From Verrucomicrobiota bacterium (GTDB lineage: Bacteria; Verrucomicrobiota; Verrucomicrobiae; Chthoniobacterales; UBA10450): DNA of 11,457 bases. Made by a program: the position numbers and the translations under genes. This document shows positions 1 through 6,654 of this stretch, piece after piece (position 1 is the first letter of the stretch; every line of letters begins with the position of its first letter). Under the pieces are notes generated by a model that saw nothing but the letters and a program-made list of their open reading frames with translations, did not search any database and was not told where the DNA came from. The stretch is taken from NCBI GenBank assembly GCA_005887855.1, contig VBQB01000240.1:5309-16765 (forward strand), given 5' to 3'.

Positions 1-100
1 CCATAAGGGCCTTGCTGAGGCGGCAATCAGATGTTCCGGTTTTGTCCGCGGGGAAAGCACCCGAGCAGCGCTTCTATTAATAGTTCGACAGATTCCGATT
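1..100 (+). other. Open reading frame running in from the left edge, identity unknown
   Basis: The frame of the glycosyltransferase that starts at 101 stays open back to base 2 without a stop, so either a preceding coding region is fused to it or the open frame is chance. A second frame ending with a TAA at 78-80 could be the 3' end of an upstream gene. Neither translation resembles a family I recognise. No promoter or convincing Shine-Dalgarno sequence is visible before 101. Confidence 0.3.
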
Positions 101-1018
101 GTGAACACCTTAATCGTCAAGGTTGGTGCTACCGGTGACGTCGTGCGGACGACGCCGTTGCTAAGCCGGCTAAAGGGGCAAGTTACATGGCTAACGGCGT
201 CTAAAAATACCGTTTTGCTTGAGGGTTTGAATTGTGATCTACGCTGCTTTTCTTGGGAAGAACGCGCGAAAGTGTCGAACAACCACTATGATTTAATCAT
301 AAATTTGGAAGACACTCTCGATGTTGCAGAGTTTCTGAAAACGGTGCCGTGCGGCGAGACCTTCGGCGCCTACGTCGATTCCGACGGCTCATTGCGCTAC
401 ACGGAAAATTCCCAGCGCTGGTTCGACCTAAGCCTCATCAGTGCTCACGGAAGGCTGAGAGCAGACAAGCTAAAATTTCAGAATCGACACACCTATCAAG
501 AGCTCGTCTTTGACGGTCTTGGCTTTCGCTTTGCTGGTGAGACATATTTGCTGCCGGAACCGATCCAGACCGGGCTATCAGGCGATGTTGCCATGGCAGC
601 CGATGCAGGGCCAATCTGGCCGATGAAAAAGTGGGCTTATTATGACGAGCTGAAGCAGCGGCTTGACAATCACGGTCTAACCGTGAATCTGCTGCCGCAA
701 CGGGCGTCATTGCTTGAACATTTGTCCGATGTCCGAAACCACTGCTGTCTGGTTGGGGGTGACAGTCTTCCAATGCATTTCGCCCTCGGAACGGGTAAGC
801 GATGCGTCACTCTCTTTACCTGTACTAGCCCGTGGGAAATCTACGGCTATGGCGTGCAGAGAAAAATTGTTTCTCCAGTTCTCGAGGAATTTTTTTACCA
901 ACGCGGATACGACACTCGTGCAACAACGGCTATAAGCGTGGATGAAGTGGAAAGTGCGGTTCTCGCGCAACTCGAAGCTGCCGCTGCCTCAGTTGCCAAT
1001 CATATTAATGTCAAATGA
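101..1018 (+). CDS. Glycosyltransferase family 9 (heptosyltransferase-like)
   Basis: Predicted to transfer a sugar, classically ADP-heptose, to a lipid-linked or LPS-core acceptor on the cytoplasmic side of the inner membrane. The GTG start is chosen because the family N-terminal signature (IVKVGATGDVVRTTPLL, residues 5-21) follows directly, as in other GT9 enzymes. The second signature is near residues 219-226 (GGDSLPMH, Asp221 being the conserved acidic residue), followed by the ALG-type and LFTCTSPWE stretch, which corresponds to the nucleotide-sugar-binding C-terminal lobe. At 305 residues it is slightly short for the 320-350 typical of the family. The stop overlaps the next start (ATGA at 1015-1018), suggesting translational coupling with the GT4 gene. 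The exact donor and acceptor cannot be read from the sequence. The frame is open upstream, so the start is only probable. Confidence 0.88.
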   Translation: MNTLIVKVGATGDVVRTTPLLSRLKGQVTWLTASKNTVLLEGLNCDLRCFSWEERAKVSNNHYDLIINLEDTLDVAEFLKTVPCGETFGAYVDSDGSLRYTENSQRWFDLSLISAHGRLRADKLKFQNRHTYQELVFDGLGFRFAGETYLLPEPIQTGLSGDVAMAADAGPIWPMKKWAYYDELKQRLDNHGLTVNLLPQRASLLEHLSDVRNHCCLVGGDSLPMHFALGTGKRCVTLFTCTSPWEIYGYGVQRKIVSPVLEEFFYQRGYDTRATTAISVDEVESAVLAQLEAAAASVANHINVK

Positions 1019-2322
1019 GCCACGGAACACATTCTGAGAGACTGGAGTATCCAGTGCCTGAGCTGGGAGCTCAGAGGACAAAAGTCAGAGGTCAGAGATC
1101 GGAGTCCGTCCAAAGCTTGCTCGCCGCGGCGGGTCCTGCGATCGCGCATGTGGCGCTCCTGACGGGCGGTGGGGATAAGCCTTACGCGCTCGGCATGGCA
1201 GCCGCACTGACCTCGGTAAGAATATACGTTGATTTTATCGGCAGCGACGACCTGAACGTGCGGGAGCTGCTCAATGATCCCCTCGTGAATTTTCTTAATT
1301 TGCGAGGAGACCAACGCCCGGAAGCAAGTCGAATGGCGAAGGCGCTAAGAGTCTTGAGCTACTACGTAAGGCTTATTCGCTATGCGGCGACTGCAAGGCC
1401 GAAACTGTTCCACATCTTGTGGAATAACAAGTTCCAGTTCTTTGATCGCACGTTCTTGATGCTTTATTACAGAATGCTCGGAAAGAAAATCACCTTCACT
1501 GTCCACAATGTGAATGCTGGTAAACGGGATTTGAACGATTCGTGGTTCAATCGGCTTTCATTGAAAATTCAGTATAACTTGAGCGACCACGTCTTCGTGC
1601 ACACCAATGGGATGAAACAGGAACTTATCTCGGACTTTTGTATTCCCGAAGGCAAGGTGAGCGTTATTCCATTTGGGATTAACAACACGGTTCCAAGCAC
1701 CAGCTTGTCGAGCGCAGAGGCAAAACGACAACTGGGCATTAGCGGAGGCGATAAGACCTTGCTGTTTTTTGGAAATATTGCATCTTACAAAGGACTCGAA
1801 TACTTGATCCCTGCTTTTGCGGAACTCTCAAATAAAGATCGAAGCTACCGACTGATTATCGTGGGAAAACCCAAAGGATGGGACGGCTACTGGAAGCAGA
1901 TCCACCAGGGGATTGCGCGCAGCGGGATCCGTGATCGGGTGATTCAGAGGATTGAGTACATTCCGGACGAAGAAACGGAATTATTCTTCAAAGCGGCCGA
2001 CGTTCTGATCCTGCCATACACCCACGTGTTTCAGAGCGGCGTGCTTTTTCTTGGATATGGCTTTGGATTGCCTGCCATCGCCTCAGATGTGGGGACCTTG
2101 AAAGAGGAAATCATTGAAGGTCAAACCGGTTTTGTGTTCAAGCCACAGGATTCATCCGATCTGGCCAGCAAGGTCGACGAGTATTTCAAGAGCGAATTAT
2201 TCCGCGACCTCGAAACCCGACGGGCGGAGATTAAGGCCTACGCCAACGGGCGCTATTCCTGGAGCAAAGTCGCTATGATAACTGCCGCGACTTACTCGAG
2301 ACTTCTGGCGTCTGATTTCTGA
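1015..2322 (+). CDS. Glycosyltransferase family 4 (GT-B fold)
   Basis: Predicted to be a retaining GT-B glycosyltransferase that builds a surface glycan at the cytoplasmic membrane. Residues about 45-58 (HVALLTGGGDKPYAL) look like the normal N-terminus of the N-lobe. The C-lobe has the phosphate-binding loop FFGNIASYKG (residues 251-260, Lys259) and the GFGLPAIASDVG segment (349-360). At the usual place of the second Glu of the EX7E motif there is Leu346, so the enzyme belongs to a divergent branch or is impaired. The first about 44 residues look foreign and include translated heptad-repeat DNA. A GTG at 1150 (codon 46) would give a more typical protein, whereas the ATG at 1015 overlaps the upstream stop by 4 bases. 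The stop codon (2320-2322) lies inside a second heptad array. The last 40 residues are homologous to a remnant at 3944-4063. Confidence 0.85.
   Translation: MSHGTHSERLEYPVPELGAQRTKVRGQRSESVQSLLAAAGPAIAHVALLTGGGDKPYALGMAAALTSVRIYVDFIGSDDLNVRELLNDPLVNFLNLRGDQRPEASRMAKALRVLSYYVRLIRYAATARPKLFHILWNNKFQFFDRTFLMLYYRMLGKKITFTVHNVNAGKRDLNDSWFNRLSLKIQYNLSDHVFVHTNGMKQELISDFCIPEGKVSVIPFGINNTVPSTSLSSAEAKRQLGISGGDKTLLFFGNIASYKGLEYLIPAFAELSNKDRSYRLIIVGKPKGWDGYWKQIHQGIARSGIRDRVIQRIEYIPDEETELFFKAADVLILPYTHVFQSGVLFLGYGFGLPAIASDVGTLKEEIIEGQTGFVFKPQDSSDLASKVDEYFKSELFRDLETRRAEIKAYANGRYSWSKVAMITAATYSRLLASDF
1071..1105 (+). repeat. Degenerate heptanucleotide array, copy A
   Basis: Five consecutive 7-base units: TCAGAGG, ACAAAAG, TCAGAGG, TCAGAGA, TCGGAGT. 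In register the consensus is GTCAGAR. The 7-base period is out of step with codons, although the array lies inside the annotated 5' end of the GT4 gene. This suggests intergenic repeat DNA rather than selected protein sequence. Confidence 0.6.
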
Positions 2323-2342
2323 CTTCTCACCTCCGACTTCTC
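2301..2342 (-). repeat. Degenerate heptanucleotide array, copy B (inverted relative to copy A)
   Basis: Six 7-base units on the + strand: ACTTCTG, GCGTCTG, ATTTCTG, ACTTCTC, ACCTCCG, ACTTCTC. The reverse complement gives the same GTCAGAR-type consensus as the array at 1071-1105, so the two arrays face each other around the GT4 gene. The GT4 stop codon lies within it. A single related unit (ACTTCTA, 4063-4069) occupies the matching place between the GT4 remnant and GT2 in the second module copy. Confidence 0.62.
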
Positions 2343-2760
2343 ATGGCACCTCGTTTCCATCCTAATTCCGGTTTACAACGCTGAGCGCTGGATCGCGAAC
2401 ACGATTGACTTAGCGCCCGCACAGGCATGGCCCAGAAAAGAGATCATCGTCGTTGATGACGGCTCCGCCGATCAAACGCTTCAAATGGCACGACAGTTTG
2501 CTTCAAAAAATGTTTCCGTTGTCGCGCATACGCAAGATGGGGCAGAACCTGCACATGCCGCCCGCGACTTGGCTCGTGCCTCGCGAATTGACTCAAGCTG
2601 CCGGACCTTGGGACACCCGGCTATCTTTGGATGGATGACGGAGAATATTTTTGCCGGGTCATCTTGGCGAGCGATGCTACCCGATTTGTGTCTGATTCAT
2701 CAGTTAAGATGAACGTTGAAAATCTTCAGGAGCTTGCCAGTGGAATGTCATCTAATGGTT
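2343..2760 (+). pseudogene. Broken GT2 glycosyltransferase (module copy 1)
   Basis: The translation from 2350 gives LVSILIPVYNAERW, then EIIVVDDGSADQT: the GT-A nucleotide-binding N-terminus of a GT2 enzyme. The likely ATG at 2343-2345 is out of frame with it, so there is an indel within the first codons. Near 2528 the sequence jumps to what corresponds to residues about 146-154 of the intact paralogue at 4074 (KMGQNLHM), now in another frame. About 250 bases, including the DXD motif, are missing. A further frameshift at about 2630 precedes DDGEYFCRVILAS (from 2634). After about 2700 only a weak match to the paralogue's C-terminal region (VENLQELASGM) is visible. It follows the GT4 stop by 20 bases, the same order as in copy 2. 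No functional product is expected. Confidence 0.85.
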
Positions 2761-2842
2761 TGGCGGGGTCAGCTGCTCCGGGCGACGGACGAAGACGACA
2801 ATCAAGAGCACTTTAAACAGACCATCTCCTGACAAACCTTAG
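2761..2842 (+). pseudogene. N-terminal remnant of a Wzx-like flippase (module copy 1)
   Basis: One frame (2779 onward) reads DEDDNQEHFKQ and then meets a stop. It aligns with EEDLNQKHFKT of the flippase fragment at 5170, and the DNA stays alignable to CAAACCTTAG (2834-2843) with one base missing. The homology ends there, just before the sulfotransferase. Only the poorly conserved leader of the protein is left and no membrane segment remains. Confidence 0.55.
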
Positions 2843-2867
2843 GGGGCGGTCCGATGTTTAGAAAGGA
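2841..2867 (+). promoter_or_regulatory. Candidate ribosome binding sites for the sulfotransferase
   Basis: AGGGGG (2841-2846) sits 7 bases before the ATG at 2854. AAAGGA (2862-2867) sits 4 bases before an in-frame ATG at 2872. A third in-frame ATG at 2887 aligns with the start of the paralogue at 5523. The sequence around 2872 aligns with 5504 in copy 2, where ATG-AAA is followed at once by TAA, so the ancestral start is more likely 2872 or 2887. Confidence 0.4.
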
Positions 2868-3942
2868 ACCCATGAAAGAAAATACGATGGTGAAAAATGA
2901 CAGCAATAACTATAAGTATGTTTTTGTCTGTGGTCTGCAGCGAAGCGGCACGAGCCTCTTAGGTCGCAATGTTGCGAGACTGGAAAACTGCACCGGCTTC
3001 AAGAATACCGGTGGATTACAAGATGAGGGACAATATCTACAAGACGTTTATCCATTGGAATGGGACATGGGTGGTTCCGGCAGGTTCGGATTCGATCCTC
3101 GCGCACACCTGACAGAAACATCGAGTCTACTAACGGCCGAAAACGTGGCGAGGCTCCGGGCGAGTTGGCATTCGCATTGGGATAACACTAGGACTATCTG
3201 CGTCGAGAAAACTCCTAGCAACCTTCTCAAGACGCGCTTTCTGCAAGCAGCATTCCCCAACAGCTACTTCATTCTTATCAAGCGCCATCCGGTGGCGGTG
3301 AGTATGGCCACCCAGAGATGGAAGGTTAGCATCACATCGCTACACAGGATGTTTGAACATTGGCTGCATTGCCATGAGATTTTTGAGCAAGACAAGAAAT
3401 ATTTGAAGCACGTATATGAGTTAGCCTACGAAGATTACATCGAGAACTCTGCCAAATGCCATGAGGAGATCGCTGCATTCCTTGGCACGCGCCCTCCGAC
3501 TCCCCCAAGGGAAGACAGCTTTCGTTACGTCACTCAGTTGCGTGACCGCTTGCGTGTTCCGGAATGTGCGATGGAAGACGTGACCGGTGTGCACAATAAG
3601 AAATATTTTGACCGGTGGTCCAATTGCCTTACAGCCTCGCTGTTCAGGGGTTACTACCGATATATTGCCAGGAAGTATGAGCTCAGGTTTAGGAAGTACG
3701 GCTACACTTTGATCAAAGGATTTGGCAAGAGCGAGCAAGCGCTGAATTCGGCAAGCCGCATTTCCGCTGTTGTTGGTCCTGTGTATTGTCTCGGGGCGGA
3801 TGTTAGCGCCTTTTTATGGCGGTCTGTGATACGGACGAGGGGGTATACAAAGGGAAGAGTTAAGGCAATGCTACCGGAGTTTGTTCTAGCAAGAATTAGG
3901 CAGGCTCGAAAGAGTTTGTCAGTAAAGGGAGAGCGAATATAA
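2854..3942 (+). CDS. Sulfotransferase family protein (Sulfotransfer_3-like)
   Basis: Predicted to transfer sulfate from PAPS to a hydroxyl of a glycan or glycolipid in the cytoplasm. The 5'-phosphosulfate-binding loop is VFVCGLQRSGTSLL (residues 23-36; Arg30, Ser31, Gly32, Thr33). The family EKTP segment lies at about 115-118, and the 3'-phosphate-binding strand LIKRHPVAVS at 141-150 includes Arg144. At up to 362 residues it fits bacterial sulfotransferases of this class. There is no signal peptide. Starts at 2854, 2872 and 2887 are all possible. The paralogue at 5523 supports the shortest form, and the first six residues may be read-through of a flippase tail. The stop codon is separated by one base from a GT4 remnant, so the 3' end may sit at a deletion junction. 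It is the only uninterrupted sulfotransferase in the window and the probable source of sulfation for this glycan. Confidence 0.88.
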   Translation: MFRKEPMKENTMVKNDSNNYKYVFVCGLQRSGTSLLGRNVARLENCTGFKNTGGLQDEGQYLQDVYPLEWDMGGSGRFGFDPRAHLTETSSLLTAENVARLRASWHSHWDNTRTICVEKTPSNLLKTRFLQAAFPNSYFILIKRHPVAVSMATQRWKVSITSLHRMFEHWLHCHEIFEQDKKYLKHVYELAYEDYIENSAKCHEEIAAFLGTRPPTPPREDSFRYVTQLRDRLRVPECAMEDVTGVHNKKYFDRWSNCLTASLFRGYYRYIARKYELRFRKYGYTLIKGFGKSEQALNSASRISAVVGPVYCLGADVSAFLWRSVIRTRGYTKGRVKAMLPEFVLARIRQARKSLSVKGERI

Positions 3943-3943
3943 C

Positions 3944-4063
3944 TTTAACAGCGAGTTATTCTATAACCTGGAAAGCCGGCGGTCCGACATCAAGGCCTTT
4001 GCCAATGAACGGTATTCCTGGCATAAGGTGGCCGCAATAATAACGAGTGTGTACTCACGTTAA
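3944..4063 (+). pseudogene. C-terminal remnant of a GT4 glycosyltransferase (module copy 2)
   Basis: Thirty-nine codons ending in TAA (4061-4063) read FNSELFYNLESRR, IKAFANERYSW and VYSR. They align with FKSELFRDLETRR, IKAYANGRYSW and TYSR at the end of the GT4 at 1015-2322. There is no start codon and no catalytic region. It begins one base after the sulfotransferase stop, marking a deletion that removed the rest of the second GT4 copy. Confidence 0.85.
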
Positions 4064-4073
4064 CTTCTACCAA

Positions 4074-5057
4074 ATGAAACCATTAGTTTCGATTCTGATC
4101 ACTGCGTACAATGCGGAGGATACAATAGCCTATACGCTTGAATCCGCGATTGCCCAAACGTGGCAGCGCAAAGAGATCATCGTGGTGGATGATGGCTCGA
4201 CAGATTCGACCGCTGAAGTGGCAGGGAGATTCAAAGAGGTCAGGGTAGTATCCACAGAGAACTACGGCCTGTCAGGCGCCCAGAACAATGCCTTTCCGCT
4301 CAGCCAGGGCGATTACATTCAGTACCTCGACGCGGACGATCTTCTGGCTCCGGACAAAATCGAGCGACAGCTTGCTGCCCTACGCGAGCTCGACAGCAAG
4401 CGAGTGTTGCTTTCGTCTCCGTGGGCACCGTTCTACTACCGAACCCGCCATGCCCGATTCGTCCGCAATTCACTATGGCAAGATCTTTCCCCGGTCGAGT
4501 GGCTCTTGAGGAAGATGGGCGAAAACATTCACATGCAGAACGCAGATCAAGACGGCGAATATTTTTGCCGTGTGCTCTTGGCATCCGAAGGTACACGCTT
4601 CGTACCCGGAACCGGGATTTACTACCGAGCGAGCGGCGCCAACCGGGTAAGTTTCATAGGCAATTCAGATAAGAAGAAGGATTCGCTTCTTCTTACGATG
4701 AAGTTGCACATTCAGTATCTTCGCTCGCTTGAAGAGAGCGAACGTGTCCGAAAGGCTTGCCTGGCGTACATTCAGCTTCGGTATGGCAATCAATTCTACC
4801 TGGAACGCCCTGACTTGATGCAGGAAGCGCAACAACTTGCCGGAATGCTAGGCGGTCGATTGCAACCCCCGAAATTATCCTGGAAATACCTGTGGATTCA
4901 AAAGCTCTTTGGCTTCGCCGTCGCCAAACGGGTCCGCAACCGCTGGAACCAGTACAAATCGTCCGTGATGAGATCTTGGGACAAAGCCCTAGTTCGCCTG
5001 GAAGGCGGAAACAGGCCCCGGACACCTGGCAGCTTTCGTAGGAACTCCGCGCTTTGA
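4074..5057 (+). CDS. GT2 family glycosyltransferase with an internal deletion
   Basis: An inverting GT-A transferase expected to add a sugar to a lipid-linked glycan at the inner membrane. The ATG at 4074 is preferred over an in-frame GTG at 4047, because the latter lies inside the GT4 remnant and the family N-terminus (MKPLVSILITAYNAE) starts here, 10 bases after the GT4 remnant stop. VVDDGSTD is at residues 37-44 and the metal-binding LDADD at 85-89 (Asp86, Asp88). Around residues 154-160 (HMQNADQDGEYF) it lacks about 21 codons that the broken paralogue at 2343 still has (ATWLVPRELTQAAGPWD and neighbours). This part of the fold normally forms the acceptor side next to the catalytic acid or base. 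The frame is otherwise open for 327 residues, so the protein may be made, but its activity is doubtful. The C-terminal 20 residues are basic and unremarkable. Confidence 0.82.
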   Translation: MKPLVSILITAYNAEDTIAYTLESAIAQTWQRKEIIVVDDGSTDSTAEVAGRFKEVRVVSTENYGLSGAQNNAFPLSQGDYIQYLDADDLLAPDKIERQLAALRELDSKRVLLSSPWAPFYYRTRHARFVRNSLWQDLSPVEWLLRKMGENIHMQNADQDGEYFCRVLLASEGTRFVPGTGIYYRASGANRVSFIGNSDKKKDSLLLTMKLHIQYLRSLEESERVRKACLAYIQLRYGNQFYLERPDLMQEAQQLAGMLGGRLQPPKLSWKYLWIQKLFGFAVAKRVRNRWNQYKSSVMRSWDKALVRLEGGNRPRTPGSFRRNSAL

Positions 5058-5169
5058 ACTCCCAGAAAGCTAGTCGCTGCAATGCTGGTGAGCCATCGAA
5101 TCTCATGGCGACCGCAGGTGCTGAATTCTTCCTTCAGGTCACGAGTGCACGCGTAGCTCTCTAGTTTCC

Positions 5170-5507
5170 ATGAATCACCAAGACCCTAGTGTGTTGACCA
5201 GCCGGATGGGACTACTTACTGGCAACGTAACGGTCCGCCCGACTGAGGGAAAGGAGGAGGACCTCAACCAAAAGCATTTTAAAACTGATCACCTTTTGCC
5301 GAACCTTAAGCGGCATACGATTTTGAGCGGGGCCATTACGATGTTAGCCCAAGCGGGGAGGTTTCTCCTAAAACTGGTCTTCACGGTGATCCGGGCGCGA
5401 CTGCTGCGCCACGGGATCTTGGGCTTGTGGCAATGGTGACAACGGTTACAGCGACAGGTAGCCATTTATATTTCGAGACTCTGCGAGAATTAAAGAAGAA
5501 CCGATGA
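5170..5507 (+). pseudogene. Frameshifted, truncated Wzx-like flippase (module copy 2)
   Basis: From the ATG at 5170 the translation reads a polar leader of about 55 residues. HTILSGAITMLAQAGRFLLK and VFTVIRARLL follow, typical of the first membrane segment of oligosaccharide flippases of the MATE/Wzx fold, which move lipid-linked repeat units to the periplasm. That frame stops at 5437-5439. Shifting frame at about 5414 restores DLGLVAMVTTVTA, the expected continuation, so an indel lies there. The new frame runs only to the TGA at 5505-5507, ending LYFETLRELKKNR, possibly the true C-terminus joined after a large internal loss. Hundreds of residues expected for a flippase are absent. The 112 bases before it (5058-5169) hold nothing I can identify. 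Confidence 0.75.
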
Positions 5508-5522
5508 AATAAAAGAGCGGTT

Positions 5523-6593
5523 ATGCCAAACGACGATACGAGTAACTACAAGTATGTATTCGTGTGCGGTCTGCATCGAAGCGGAACCGGCATGCTTGCT
5601 CGCAATATTGCAAGACTGGAAGACTGCACGGGCTTCCAGAATACAGGCGTGCTCCAGGATGAGGGGCAATACCTCCAGGATGTTTACCCGCCCGACAGGG
5701 AATATGGTGGTGTGGGCGCGTTCGGCTTCGACCCGCGCGCGCACGTTACTGAAACCTCCGACCAGTGAACACGTGAAAACATAGCGACGCTTCGGGCGAG
5801 TTGGCATGCCTACTGGGACAATAGCAAAACTATTTTCGTGGAAAAAACCCCAGCAAACCTACTAATGACGCGGTTCCTGCAAGCAGGTTTTCCAAATTCG
5901 CATTTCGTTGTTATCAAACGCCATCCCATTCCGGTAGGCATGGCCGCGCAAAAGTGGAAAGTAAATGTGAAATCGCTCCACACCATGTTTGAGCATTGGT
6001 TGCACTGCCACGGACTTTATGAACAGGACAAGGAATATTTGAAACATTTATACGAGTTAAAGTACGAAGATTACGTCGAAAATCCGGACAAATACCATGC
6101 AGAACTCGCAACATTTATTGGTACACGAGTTCCGGAACGACCCAAGAAGGATCGATCTAGGACAGTGCTACAGTGGCCTAATCCGTATGGTTTATGTGTT
6201 CCCGAACGCACAATGGAAAAGGCAAGCGCGGATTATAACCAGAAATATTTCGACCGGTGGTATCATCTTCTGAGAAACTCGCCGCTCAAAGGTTATTACC
6301 GGTATCTCGCGTGGAAATATGAGCCGAAGTTTGCCACATATGGGTACTCCTTGACAAAAGGATTTGAGCTAAGTGAGGCGGTGCTTCACCACCGAGGTAA
6401 ACTGTCGGATGCGATTGGCGCTTTTTACTGTCACGCGGCAGATGCTTACACTCTGATGGTACGCTCACGGATTCAGGGCAAAGCGTACATCAAGAGACAA
6501 CTCAGCGCACGCTTGCCCGAGCCGCTTAAGCTCAAAATCAAACATATCCGTCGGAGACTCTCCCTCAGCAAAAACCAGCCGGACGTCGTTTGA
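5523..6593 (+). pseudogene. Sulfotransferase interrupted by one in-frame TGA (module copy 2)
   Basis: Homologous along its whole length to the sulfotransferase at 2854-3942. The PAPS loop VFVCGLHRSGTGML, the shared FDPRAH-TETS stretch, EKTPANLLMTRFLQAGFPN, IKRHPIPVGMAAQ and FEHWLHCH all match. A TGA at 5766-5768 (codon 82) cuts it after ETSDQ. The same frame continues without other lesions for 274 more codons. The neighbouring codons also differ from copy 1 (TSSLLTAEN against TSDQ-stop-TREN). The upstream piece holds the 5'-phosphosulfate loop and the downstream piece holds the 3'-phosphate site, so neither half should work alone. A recent nonsense mutation is most likely. Read-through or a sequencing error cannot be excluded. 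Confidence 0.8.
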
Positions 6594-6629
6594 TCCTAAG
6601 GACAGAAGACAGCCGCCTTCGCCAAGACT

Positions 6630-6643
6630 AGGACGACAGTCCT
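6630..6643 (+). promoter_or_regulatory. Small inverted repeat ahead of the MBOAT gene
   Basis: AGGAC-GACA-GTCCT is a perfect 5-base stem with a 4-base loop, ending 11 bases before the ATG at 6655. It includes the only AGGA in the leader, which is too far away to serve as a normal ribosome binding site. A role is speculative. There is no U-tract, so it is not a terminator. Confidence 0.25.
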
Positions 6644-6654
6644 CCATAAACTAT

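Larger units (their letters stand above)
1015..6593 (+). repeat. Tandem duplication of a GT4-GT2-flippase-sulfotransferase module
   Basis: Copy 1 spans 1015-3942 and copy 2 spans 3944-6593. Order and homology match gene by gene. The GT4 C-terminus (about residues 390-429) matches the remnant 3944-4063. The GT2 fragments at 2350-2710 match the gene at 4074-5057. The flippase N-terminal remnant near 2779-2842 matches 5251-5310, sharing NQ-HFK and the CAAACCTTAG / CGAACCTTAAG stretch. The sulfotransferase 2854-3942 matches 5523-6593 over its full length. Protein divergence is clear, so the duplication is old or the copies were acquired separately. Lesions differ between the copies. Confidence 0.8.

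Noticed and set aside
438..773. Antisense and alternative-frame open stretches inside real genes (also at 7919-8251, 9253-9741, 10085-10519 and elsewhere)
   Set aside because: They lie opposite or within genes with clear family motifs, show no motifs of their own and have biased compositions typical of shadow frames.
1071..1105. Heptad array as a CRISPR or operator array
   Set aside because: The units are 7 bases, contiguous and without spacers. They are degenerate, and no cas or regulator gene is nearby.
4047..4073. GTG at 4047 as the start of the GT2 gene
   Set aside because: The added nine codons overlap the GT4 remnant in another frame, and the family N-terminus begins at the ATG at 4074.
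5760..5775. TGA at 5766 as a selenocysteine codon
   Set aside because: The paralogue has no Cys at this position and the family has no known selenoproteins. No insertion element could be recognised by eye.
6630..6643. Hairpin as a rho-independent terminator
   Set aside because: The stem is only 5 bases and no T-run follows.
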